Under the pieces are notes generated by a model. The model was not told the DNA's origin, did not search any database, and worked only from the letters and a program-made list of their open reading frames with translations. A stretch of 64,000 nucleotides of DNA, taken from NCBI GenBank assembly GCA_949300485.1, contig CASGEL010000002.1, positions 124,001 to 188,000 of the forward strand, given 5' to 3'. Below, piece after piece: positions 53,124 to 61,096 of this stretch. How positions within the stretch are numbered: position 1 is the stretch's first letter; every line of letters begins with the position of its first letter. A program made the translations under genes and the position numbers. The stretch comes from an uncultured bacterium. GTDB lineage: Bacteria; Cyanobacteriota; Vampirovibrionia; Gastranaerophilales; Gastranaerophilaceae.

Positions 53124-53693
53124 CTATAAAACAGAATTTACAAGCTCTTGAATATGATATTTAACCGCAGGAGTAATTACTAAATCAGGTTCAGACATTG
53201 CAAATTCATCAAGTATTATTATAGCTTTTTTAACATCACCTGACTGTTCATACAACAAACCTAACATTACTTTGTCCAAAGGACTTGAACCATCTTTTGC
53301 CTGATAAAGCTTCAACTGAGTTTTCAGTTGATTAAGCTGCTTATAACACTTTACCAGATTTTGATAGTATTCAAAATTCAAATTGTACTGAGTAACAGCA
53401 TTCTTAAAACAATCTAAGGCTAATTGCGGATAACCTATTGTCATATAAACTTTTCCCAGATTATTAAAATAAACCGCTGTCGCCTGAGTTTTAGGGTTCA
53501 AACTGATTGCCATTTTAAATTCTTGAATTGCAGCATAATAACATTTTTCTTCAACATATATTACACCTTTATTATTATGATCATATGCGTTTTTTTCAGG
53601 ATCAATAACATATGTTACACTTGTTCTACCTGCAGCTATAACATTAGTACAAGTAAGTAAAAATATAAATAACAATACAAAAAATTTTTTCAT
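53124..53693 (-). CDS. Secreted TPR protein
   Basis: A 189-residue exported protein with the signal peptide KKFFVLLFIFLLTCTNVIAA. Four or so TPR-like units follow (AYDHNNKGVIYVEEKCYYAA, AVYFNNLGKVYMTIGYPQLA, NFEYYQNLVKCYKQLNQLKT, KVMLGLLYEQSGDVKKAI). ATG 53693 is preferred to 53729 because it starts the signal peptide and has AGG upstream. It is the last of a probable minus-strand run TPR-metallophosphoesterase-MBL hydrolase-TPR. The role is unknown. Confidence 0.75.
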   Translation of the reverse strand: MKKFFVLLFIFLLTCTNVIAAGRTSVTYVIDPEKNAYDHNNKGVIYVEEKCYYAAIQEFKMAISLNPKTQATAVYFNNLGKVYMTIGYPQLALDCFKNAVTQYNLNFEYYQNLVKCYKQLNQLKTQLKLYQAKDGSSPLDKVMLGLLYEQSGDVKKAIIILDEFAMSEPDLVITPAVKYHIQELVNSVL

Positions 53694-53734
53694 ATCTAAC
53701 CTATTTAATAATAAAAAAAATATATTCAATAATA

Positions 53735-54655
53735 TTATAGATCTATTTCCAGACCTTCATATGCCATAAGAATATTTTTATTATCAGATGCATAATGCTC
53801 TTTTATTCGACTAAGTCTTGTATCATCATAACCAGGATCATAATGGAAAAATACGAGTTTCTTAGCATTTGCCTGTTTCATAACCTCTACAGCCATATCA
53901 TAAGTTGAATGCCCATACCCTTGTTTAGGAGAATAAGGACTCAGATAATCTTCTGTTGTATACTGCGCATCATGAATCAATAAATCGCAATTTTTGGCAA
54001 AACGGCTAAATTTTTTATCTCCGCCAAAATAGCATTCTTTATCTGTCGCATACACAAGAGATCTGTTCTTATATGTAATTTTATAAATCATTACACCATC
54101 TTGAGGATGTACAAACGATTTATAAAAAGTAATTACAACATCATCTTCGCCAGCTTGCAACGCATCAACTCTGACTAAAACAGGTTTTTCACCAGGCTTC
54201 ATCAATATTGCCTGTTCATCTGAAATATTTCTTATATCCAAACTCGCAGCAATATCGCCCAAATCCAAAGGAAAAGTCTTACCAAAAACCAAATCAGACA
54301 AATCATCTGAAAGTGATACCCCAGGAGCACCAGAACCTAATATCATTATTTTTGTTGAATTTATATGTAATGGTTTAAAAAAGGTTAACCCAAGCAAATG
54401 ATCCTGATGGATATGAGAAAGCAAAATAGTAGCAAAAATAGGATTTCTGTCTTCAGGTTTAACGGAGGATGCAATATAATTCTCCATCAATTCATCGCCA
54501 ACACTGACAATTCCTGTTCCTGCATCCAAAATAATCAAATGCCCACCGACATTAACCTCAACACAAGATGTATTGCCGCCATATTTCAAAAAATTTTTAT
54601 TTGCTACAGGAAAGCTCCCTCTAACACCTCTAAATTTTACTTTGAACTCACTCAT
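53735..54655 (-). CDS. MBL-fold metallo-hydrolase
   Basis: A 306-residue metallo-beta-lactamase-fold enzyme. KVKFRGVRGSFPVANKNFLKYGGNTSC is the start seen in a PhnP/RNase Z-like subgroup. LSHIHQDHLLG is the main metal motif (H-x-H-x-D-H), with later ligands in LIHDAQYT and FFHYDPGYDD. No signal peptide is present. Likely a cytoplasmic phosphodiesterase or cyclic-nucleotide hydrolase; the substrate cannot be told. It starts 15 bases after the metallophosphoesterase stop. Confidence 0.85.
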   Translation of the reverse strand: MSEFKVKFRGVRGSFPVANKNFLKYGGNTSCVEVNVGGHLIILDAGTGIVSVGDELMENYIASSVKPEDRNPIFATILLSHIHQDHLLGLTFFKPLHINSTKIMILGSGAPGVSLSDDLSDLVFGKTFPLDLGDIAASLDIRNISDEQAILMKPGEKPVLVRVDALQAGEDDVVITFYKSFVHPQDGVMIYKITYKNRSLVYATDKECYFGGDKKFSRFAKNCDLLIHDAQYTTEDYLSPYSPKQGYGHSTYDMAVEVMKQANAKKLVFFHYDPGYDDTRLSRIKEHYASDNKNILMAYEGLEIDL

Positions 54656-54670
54656 TTTTATTCCTCAAAT

Positions 54671-55681
54671 TTATTTTCTTTTGATTTGATAAACACCATA
54701 TTGGTCTTTTTCTTCTCCGGCATAGATTGAACCGGAAAAGACTAAAATCTTAGCCATTTTTTGAATAGTTGTTTCTCGAGTTTCTTTCCATTCTAACTCA
54801 AACACAGCTTTATCTTTATAGTTTGTAACTTTAACAACCCTGAAAGCATTTGGGTAAGAAACTAATGCAGGAGAACTTACATATAATACATTATCATGCT
54901 GTGTAACCTTAGCAGCATGATAATGCCCTTGAAATACTCCAATTGGATTATCATAACTTTCTATCAATTGTTTAAGTGCTGTTGCATTTCTCAAACGGTG
55001 ATTTGGACTTGCAAAAGGTTCAACAACAGGTACATGCATAAAAATCAATACCGTATCTTTTTTAGAACCATCCAATTCTTTTTTAAGCCATTTTAATTGA
55101 GTCTCATCTATATAACCATTTGATGTAATCTCATCAGTAATAATATTATCCAAAACTATAACTTTGTAATTTTTCTTGGGTTCAAAAGAATAGTAAGCCC
55201 TTTTAAACTTAAAATTAGGATTAGCATTACGAACCATATCAAGATAAACAAGTGTTGTTAAATATCCTCCAACACATCTGTCATGATTTCCAAAAGTAAA
55301 ATACCAAGGAGCATTCAATTTCTGTAAATGGGGAAGCATCGCCCTTAATTCTTTTTCAAAAGATTTATCAATTAAATCTCCGGTAAACATAACAAAATCA
55401 ATATCATTATAATCATTTATCTGAGCAACAGCATCATCAAGCAACCTTGGAGATTCTCCGGTCATTTTATATGTTGTATTTGAACCATTCTCTAAAAAGT
55501 GAACATCACTCACCTGAGCAAACTTTAAGCTATTAACCCCTGCACCGCTGTATGCCTGCAAGCCCCACAACATACCTGCAGTTAAACAAAGTGTAATTAC
55601 GGCATTTAATACTTTAGTAAAAAAGCCTTCTTTTTTCTCCTTTTTATTGTTGTTCTTGCTGCTGCGTTTGTGTCTGCTCAT
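54671..55681 (-). CDS. Membrane-anchored calcineurin-like metallophosphoesterase
   Basis: A 336-residue protein. A lysine-rich cytoplasmic start (SRHKRSSKNNNKKEKKEGFF) and one membrane segment (LNAVITLCLTAGMLWGL) anchor an outside phosphoesterase domain: FAQVSDVHFLENG (D-x-H), VMFTGDLIDKS (GDxxD), FTFGNHDRCVGGY (GNHD), IFMHVPVVEP and GHYHAAKVT. ATG 55681 overlaps the end of the upstream TPR gene by 38 bases; the longer frame from 55714 would overlap by 71 and has no better site. The substrate is unknown; envelope lipids or nucleotides are possible. Confidence 0.85.
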   Translation of the reverse strand: MSRHKRSSKNNNKKEKKEGFFTKVLNAVITLCLTAGMLWGLQAYSGAGVNSLKFAQVSDVHFLENGSNTTYKMTGESPRLLDDAVAQINDYNDIDFVMFTGDLIDKSFEKELRAMLPHLQKLNAPWYFTFGNHDRCVGGYLTTLVYLDMVRNANPNFKFKRAYYSFEPKKNYKVIVLDNIITDEITSNGYIDETQLKWLKKELDGSKKDTVLIFMHVPVVEPFASPNHRLRNATALKQLIESYDNPIGVFQGHYHAAKVTQHDNVLYVSSPALVSYPNAFRVVKVTNYKDKAVFELEWKETRETTIQKMAKILVFSGSIYAGEEKDQYGVYQIKRK

Positions 55682-56588
55682 TACTGCTACTTTCCAATAT
55701 TCCTTTAATTTCATTATATTTATTGTTCAAATATTCGTCATCATCAGAGAGAATGATTGCCTTATCAATATTCATCAATGCACTCATATAATCCTGCATT
55801 GCATAATCACAATAGCAAAGATATTCATAAATTTTTGATGTTTGAATATCAGGTAAAAGTTCCGTAAAAATATTTTTTGCTCCCTGATAATCTCCGGATT
55901 TATATAATATTTTTGCCTTATCAAATTGATATTCCGGACAATTATTTATTTGAATAGCCTTTTCATTATCCGCTCTGGATTCCTCAAGCATACCTAACTC
56001 AAATTCAGCCCTGGATTTTACAGCATATGCCAGATCATCATCCGGAACAAATGTTAAATATTTATCAATAGGATTTATTACAGCATCATACCTTCCTACA
56101 TCATACAAAGTAATAGCAGTAGATAAATATGCTTGAGCAAAATCAGGCCTTGCTGATAGTGCACTGTTAAAAGCATCCAATGCTTTCATATAATCATTTT
56201 TATCTCTATAAAAATTTCCGATATAATAATATGCCAGATATGAATTTTGCCCCTGAGCAGCTTCATTTAACGTAGATAATTCCATCTGCTCATCACCGAC
56301 ACGTTTATATTCCTGAGCCTGCTTTATCAACGGATTCACGCTTGTTACAAAAGTTTTTTTATCCTGTGCAATAACATGGCTTAAACCCTTTTTTAAATCA
56401 ATAACCTGCTGATTATTAGGATTGATTGCTAAAATTTTATCCAAATACCCCATAGCAGATTCATAATCCCCAATGACACAATAATTTGCTGCCATATCAA
56501 GATAATCTTCCTCTATTTCATCAGCAAATACTGGAATATAGCAACATACAGCCATAACTAAAATAATGGATAGTAAAAACTTTTTCAT
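55644..56588 (-). CDS. Secreted TPR protein
   Basis: A 314-residue exported protein: signal peptide KKFLLSIILVMAVCCYIPVFA, then about seven TPR units (DYLDMAANYCVIGDYESAMG, SYLAYYYIGNFYRDKNDYMK, DFAQAYLSTAITLYDVGRYD, QFDKAKILYKSGDYQGAKNI) and a Gln-rich tail. ATG 56588 is preferred over 56633. A TATGC-TATAAT element ends 6 bases upstream with no ribosome site, so the mRNA is predicted leaderless. It overlaps the next gene by 38 bases, so the two are co-expressed. Confidence 0.78.
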   Translation of the reverse strand: MKKFLLSIILVMAVCCYIPVFADEIEEDYLDMAANYCVIGDYESAMGYLDKILAINPNNQQVIDLKKGLSHVIAQDKKTFVTSVNPLIKQAQEYKRVGDEQMELSTLNEAAQGQNSYLAYYYIGNFYRDKNDYMKALDAFNSALSARPDFAQAYLSTAITLYDVGRYDAVINPIDKYLTFVPDDDLAYAVKSRAEFELGMLEESRADNEKAIQINNCPEYQFDKAKILYKSGDYQGAKNIFTELLPDIQTSKIYEYLCYCDYAMQDYMSALMNIDKAIILSDDDEYLNNKYNEIKGILESSSNEQTQTQQQEQQ

Positions 56589-56594
56589 AGAAAA

Positions 56595-56623
56595 ATTATA
56601 GCATAAAAGGATTTCCAGGTAAA
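56595..56623 (-). promoter_or_regulatory. Promoter of the TPR gene, TTTACC-17-TATAAT, predicted leaderless
   Basis: On the minus strand TTTACC (56623-56618), 17 bases, TATAAT (56600-56595), with TATGC directly before the -10. Six bases separate the -10 from ATG 56588, so the transcript should start at the A of the start codon. Confidence 0.65.
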
Positions 56624-56705
56624 ATATAAACAACGATTAAAGATCATCATTTGGACATTTAATTATCTTTGATAGATAATAAAACAAAACAATAAAGGAT
56701 ACAAA

Positions 56706-57761
56706 ATGACAAATAACAGAAAAAAACTTGCAGCAGTAGCTCTAAGCGGCGGAGTAGACAGCTCTGTAACAGCATTAATTCTACAGAAACAAGGCTATGA
56801 AGTAATAGGGATTACAGGCAAAATGGTCAAAACTCCAAATGCCGAAATAATCTGCCAAAATGCACAAAATGTTGCGGATAAACTGGGAATAAAACTCCAT
56901 ATTCTTGATGTAAGCAACAAGTTTCAAACAAAAGTCATTGATTATTTTGAAAACTCATACAAAATCGGAAAAACTCCAAATCCTTGTATAGTATGCAACC
57001 AATTTATAAAATGGGGAGAAATTTTTGACCACGCAACCAATACTCTTGGAGCTGACATCTTTGCAACAGGGCATTATGCACAGATAAAAAATATCAATGG
57101 AATTTATAAATTATATCCTGCAAAAGATGAACACAAAGATCAATTATATTTTTTATACCGACTTGGACAAAAAGAATTATCTAAAACAGTTTTTCCTCTT
57201 TATGAATACGAAAAAGCTCAAGTAAGACAGATGGCTTATGATTTTGACCTGCCGCCAAAATCATCCAAAGAAAGCCAGGATATTTGTTTTATACAAAAAC
57301 CAAACACCACAAAAAAATATCTTATCGATAAATTCGGAACAATGCCGGGAGATTTTGTTGAAATTTCAACAGGCAAAAAATTAGGAACTCATCAAGGATA
57401 CTATCAATACACAATAGGACAAAGAAAGGGTATTGGAATTGCCGCACCTTACCCACTGTATGTTATTGATATTGATGCAGAAAAAAATATTGTTTATCTT
57501 GGGAAAAAAGAAGATGATATTAGAAAATCTCTGGTAATTGAAAACTTAAATTTTTCATATCCTATAGAAGAAAACGAATTTGATGCAATGGTAAAAATAC
57601 GTTACAATATGCACTCAAAAAAAGCACACGTAAAAATACTTGATGATAAAGCAGAAATAACCTTTTACGAACCTGTTAATTCCATAACTCCGGGCCAGGC
57701 AGGTGTTATGTATGATATAAATGACGGACACCTAATCGGAGGCGGCTGGGTCTGCTGGTAG
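56706..57761 (+). CDS. mnmA: tRNA-specific 2-thiouridylase
   Basis: A 351-residue enzyme that puts sulfur on U34 of Lys, Glu and Gln tRNAs. The PP-loop is ALSGGVDSSVTAL (12-24). The catalytic cysteines are Cys94 (TPNPCIVCNQFIKWG) and Cys194 (SQDICFIQ). TGHYAQI, KDQLYFLYRL and the C-terminal GQRKGIGIAAPYPLYV are family motifs. AAGGA precedes ATG 56706. It is monocistronic, divergent from the TPR gene. Confidence 0.95.
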   Translation: MTNNRKKLAAVALSGGVDSSVTALILQKQGYEVIGITGKMVKTPNAEIICQNAQNVADKLGIKLHILDVSNKFQTKVIDYFENSYKIGKTPNPCIVCNQFIKWGEIFDHATNTLGADIFATGHYAQIKNINGIYKLYPAKDEHKDQLYFLYRLGQKELSKTVFPLYEYEKAQVRQMAYDFDLPPKSSKESQDICFIQKPNTTKKYLIDKFGTMPGDFVEISTGKKLGTHQGYYQYTIGQRKGIGIAAPYPLYVIDIDAEKNIVYLGKKEDDIRKSLVIENLNFSYPIEENEFDAMVKIRYNMHSKKAHVKILDDKAEITFYEPVNSITPGQAGVMYDINDGHLIGGGWVCW

Positions 57762-57805
57762 TAAATCTTCTGCTTATACTTGGTATTTCGGAATCTCAGT
57801 CAATA

Positions 57806-57835
57806 GGGATCCTGAAGCCAGTTCAGGATGACAAT
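57806..57835. repeat. REP-like palindrome
   Basis: ATCCTGAA-GCCAG-TTCAGGAT, an exact 8-bp inverted repeat followed by GACA. Similar short palindromes built on CCTGAA...TTCAGG are dispersed in many bacterial genomes. Only one copy occurs here, 45 bases after mnmA. It has no T-run. Confidence 0.5.
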
Positions 57836-57884
57836 TATGGTGTGACAATTTTAATGACGAAACCCTTTACCACTATTTACCCTA

Positions 57885-59195
57885 TTAGATAACATGTTCA
57901 GGCGGATTGATTTTTTCAGCTTCAACACGCTCTTTAATAGCTCCTATTGGTTCATAATAAGGAGAAACCGTCATTATTTGAGCCGCAATATCAGGATAAT
58001 AATAAATAAATCTTAATTCACCTGAAGTTAAAGGCTTTTGGGTATGAACGTTTGCATATCGGGCAAGTTCCAAAATATTTCTTGCTTCATGTTCATCTTT
58101 AAATTCAAGTTCTAATTTATTATATACATTCCTAAAACCTTTAATCCCTCCATATTCACCGGTCGTAATCATTCTGCCTGTTTCAATTATTTCAGGTTCG
58201 CCGCGTCCTAGCTCTTCAAAATCATACAGTTCATAATTCCTGCGATCTTTCAATGCACCATCAGCATGAATACCTGATTCATGAGCAAAAGCATTATCGC
58301 CGACTGCAGGCTGATTTATAGGAATAGGGACTCCAAATGCGTATGAAGTATATTTTGCTAACTGCCAGGCTTTATCAAGTTTAATATTCTCATCAATCTT
58401 ATATTTTCCTTTAAAACCGGCAGATTTTAAGCAAGCTAAAAGACATGAAACCAAATCTGCATTACCTGCACGCTCTCCAAGGCCGTTTATAGCAGTATTT
58501 ATATAAGCATCCACTCCAGCATCAATAGCAGCTCTTGCGCCCATAACAGAACAGGCAACTGCCATTCCAAGATCATTATGATAATGAAGTTCTATAGGCA
58601 TTTGAGTCTCTTTTGCAATTTTGTAAATTCTGTCATACGCAGTTTTTGGATCTTCATACCCTAAAGTATCACAATACCTAAAACGATGAGCCCCTGATTT
58701 TTTAGCTTCCGTTGCATATTTTATTAAAAAGTCAATATCACTTCTGGAAGCATCCTCAGCATTAACTCCGATAATTTTAGCACCCTTATCAACTGCACAT
58801 TCAACAGCTTCTTTAGTCATTTTTATAATATCATCAGGTGTCTTTTTGCCCATATATTTCCCATTAATCATTTGTTCTGATGTAGACTGGGACAAATTTA
58901 CATACTTTAAAGCCGGAACATTTTTAAATGATAGCCCTACATCTTCGGCAATTCCTCGCATCCAGCCTGAAAGTTTTGTAGTTTTAATAGCTCCGCGATT
59001 TACTAATTCTAAATTACCATTCAAATAATTTATCTCGTGCTTTGTTGTAGGAAACCCAAATTCAGACTGGGTAATCCCCATAGAATCAAGCATCAGATTA
59101 ATTATTGTTTTTTCAAGTTTTGCAAGCCCTAAACGTGATGTTTGAACTCCATCCCTGTTTGTCACATCTACAAAATATATTCTGTTATCTGTCAT
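57885..59195 (-). CDS. DRE-TIM acyl-condensing enzyme (isopropylmalate/homocitrate synthase family)
   Basis: A 436-residue HMGL-like TIM barrel that would condense acetyl-CoA with a 2-oxo acid. The first motif is DVTNRDGVQTSR rather than the usual DTTLRDGEQ, keeping the catalytic Arg-Asp. The metal motif is ELHYHNDLGMAVA (H-x-H), and NGLGERAGNADL is near 247. HESGIHADGALKDRRNYE in the second half fits the homocitrate/LeuA group. There is no full LeuA regulatory domain. The product (homocitrate, citramalate or isopropylmalate) cannot be decided. GGGGG precedes ATG 59195. No nitrogen-fixation or leucine genes are nearby. Confidence 0.8.
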   Translation of the reverse strand: MTDNRIYFVDVTNRDGVQTSRLGLAKLEKTIINLMLDSMGITQSEFGFPTTKHEINYLNGNLELVNRGAIKTTKLSGWMRGIAEDVGLSFKNVPALKYVNLSQSTSEQMINGKYMGKKTPDDIIKMTKEAVECAVDKGAKIIGVNAEDASRSDIDFLIKYATEAKKSGAHRFRYCDTLGYEDPKTAYDRIYKIAKETQMPIELHYHNDLGMAVACSVMGARAAIDAGVDAYINTAINGLGERAGNADLVSCLLACLKSAGFKGKYKIDENIKLDKAWQLAKYTSYAFGVPIPINQPAVGDNAFAHESGIHADGALKDRRNYELYDFEELGRGEPEIIETGRMITTGEYGGIKGFRNVYNKLELEFKDEHEARNILELARYANVHTQKPLTSGELRFIYYYPDIAAQIMTVSPYYEPIGAIKERVEAEKINPPEHVI

Positions 59196-59296
59196 TTAAA
59201 TACCCCCATATAATAAATAACATTATACACTAAATTCTATTAATTAACTTGCTTTTTTAAATAAAATTAATTAAAATAAGTGGTAAAGAGCTTTTT

Positions 59297-60898
59297 ATGA
59301 ATATGAAAAATGATACAAAAACTTTAGATAAAAAAATAAAAAAAGAAATTAAAATCGGAAATGTAAAATCAGCAATCGAATTATGTCAGATAGGACTCCA
59401 AAAAGACCCCACAAATGCTGATTTGCATATGAGATTGGGTGATTTATATATGGCCTGGCATTTAGATATTTATTCTTCATGCCAGTACATAGATGAAGCA
59501 ATTACAGAATACCAAATTGCACTTGAATCTTATATCGATTCAGCAGAAATTTATTACAAAATAGGTCTGGCTCAATTCTATAAAGGAGATTTGGATAAAG
59601 CAATCAACTATTTTGACAATGCGGTTTCTAAAAATCCTAAGTATGCAAAAGCTTATCACATGCTTGCAGAAACTTATACTAAAAAAGCTCGTTTTTTAGA
59701 TGCAGAAATTAACGCTAAAAAAGCTATAAAATATGCACCTTTTGCAAGTTCAAGATCTCATTTTCTATTACATAACTTATATAAAATTTCATCTTTCAGA
59801 GTTATTAAAAATAAAATTAAATCATTATATGAATATATAATGTCAGTGATTACTTTGCCATTTGACAAAGAGGCAATAAAAAAGGTTAAAGAGGCAATAT
59901 CATATACAAAGTTTTTACCAATATTATTCAAAGGATATATGAAAGTCCAATCCAAAGGACTTGATGAAGCTTTGGATATTTATATTGATGCAATAGAAAA
60001 AGCACCGGGCTTTGTTCCGCTATATTGTTTGTTAGGAGATATTTATTCTTCATTAGGACAATTTGAAAACGCAATTACAGAATACAAAATGGCAATTTGG
60101 TTGGATAATTTGAATATTCCGGCATATCGTCATTTATGCAAAGCTTATGAAGATTTAGGCGATTATGATAATGCTATTGAGATTTACAAAAAACTTATCC
60201 AAATTATGCCAAACATGCCTGAATTTCATTCAAATCTAGCAAATATTTTATACGTAAAAGGTGATATTGACGGTGCGGTTTCGCATTTTCAGACAGCAAT
60301 TACACTAAACCCAAGCAAAGAATGGACAAGTGTTGTTAACCAGACTCTAGGTTTTGTATTTCAAGAAGCCAAACAAGATTTGGATGCTGCAATCACATCC
60401 TATCAGAGTGCATACCTTTTAACTCCTGAAGATATTGATATTTATATTAATTTAGGCAGTGCTTTTTATGATAAAGAAGATTATGATAATGCTTTAACAG
60501 TATATAGAAATGCTCTTGATCTTAACCCTAACAATGCAAAAATTCATTGTAATTTAGGATTTTTATACTGGGGTAAGGGTGACACTGATGAAGCCATAAG
60601 AGAATATGAATTAGCAATAGAATTTGATAAAAACTATGATATTGCATACAATAACCTTGGTGTAATTTATCTTGATGATTTAGGCAGAGTTCAAAAGGCG
60701 ATTGAAATGTTCAAAAAATCAGTTGAATGCAATCCTAACTATGCACTGGCACATTTTAATCTTGCACGCTCTATAGCAATTACAGGCGACAAAATTGAAG
60801 CCGCAAAACTATACCAAATAGCTCAAGATATAAATAAAGTTACAAATGAAATAGATCCGCAGGATATTACAGATAAAATTAATGCTCTGTTTGACTAG
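59297..60898 (+). CDS. Long TPR-repeat protein
   Basis: A 533-residue soluble protein with about ten TPRs in two blocks, 20-150 and 230-520, split by a basic insert (FRVIKNKIKSLYEYIMSVIT). Clear units are AEIYYKIGLAQFYKGDLDKA, AKAYHMLAETYTKKARFLDA, VPLYCLLGDIYSSLGQFENA, DIYINLGSAFYDKEDYDNAL and AKIHCNLGFLYWGKGDTDEA. It lacks a signal peptide. A role as an O-GlcNAc-transferase-like scaffold is only a guess, because no catalytic domain is present. Convergent with the 60-residue membrane protein, 3 bases apart. Confidence 0.75.
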   Translation: MNMKNDTKTLDKKIKKEIKIGNVKSAIELCQIGLQKDPTNADLHMRLGDLYMAWHLDIYSSCQYIDEAITEYQIALESYIDSAEIYYKIGLAQFYKGDLDKAINYFDNAVSKNPKYAKAYHMLAETYTKKARFLDAEINAKKAIKYAPFASSRSHFLLHNLYKISSFRVIKNKIKSLYEYIMSVITLPFDKEAIKKVKEAISYTKFLPILFKGYMKVQSKGLDEALDIYIDAIEKAPGFVPLYCLLGDIYSSLGQFENAITEYKMAIWLDNLNIPAYRHLCKAYEDLGDYDNAIEIYKKLIQIMPNMPEFHSNLANILYVKGDIDGAVSHFQTAITLNPSKEWTSVVNQTLGFVFQEAKQDLDAAITSYQSAYLLTPEDIDIYINLGSAFYDKEDYDNALTVYRNALDLNPNNAKIHCNLGFLYWGKGDTDEAIREYELAIEFDKNYDIAYNNLGVIYLDDLGRVQKAIEMFKKSVECNPNYALAHFNLARSIAITGDKIEAAKLYQIAQDINKVTNEIDPQDITDKINALFD

Positions 60899-60901
60899 TA
60901 T

Positions 60902-61084
60902 TTATTTTTGCTTTTTGGATTTAATAAAAATATAAATAGAATAAATAATATAAAATACTATTGCGGTTACTGCCATAACTGCCACATTTTGAGGATCATT
61001 ATATGCAGCTGAAATACCGCCTTTCCGAATAGGATACATAAAAAATATAACAGTGAAAATTATTATTAAAACAGTTTCAATCAT
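60902..61084 (-). CDS. Small two-segment membrane protein
   Basis: A 60-residue protein with two membrane segments (TVLIIIFTVIFFMYPI and VAVMAVTAIVFYIIYSIYIF) and a lysine-rich end. It starts 12 bases after the histidine kinase stop, in the same direction, and so is probably co-expressed with it. Small membrane proteins next to sensor kinases sometimes tune them; here this is a guess from position only. Confidence 0.55.
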   Translation of the reverse strand: MIETVLIIIFTVIFFMYPIRKGGISAAYNDPQNVAVMAVTAIVFYIIYSIYIFIKSKKQK

Positions 61085-61096
61085 TTTTTAACTCGC

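Noticed and set aside
57885-59195. Evidence for nitrogen fixation from a homocitrate-synthase-like gene
   Set aside because: No nif genes are in the window and the first active-site motif is atypical; the substrate is unassigned.
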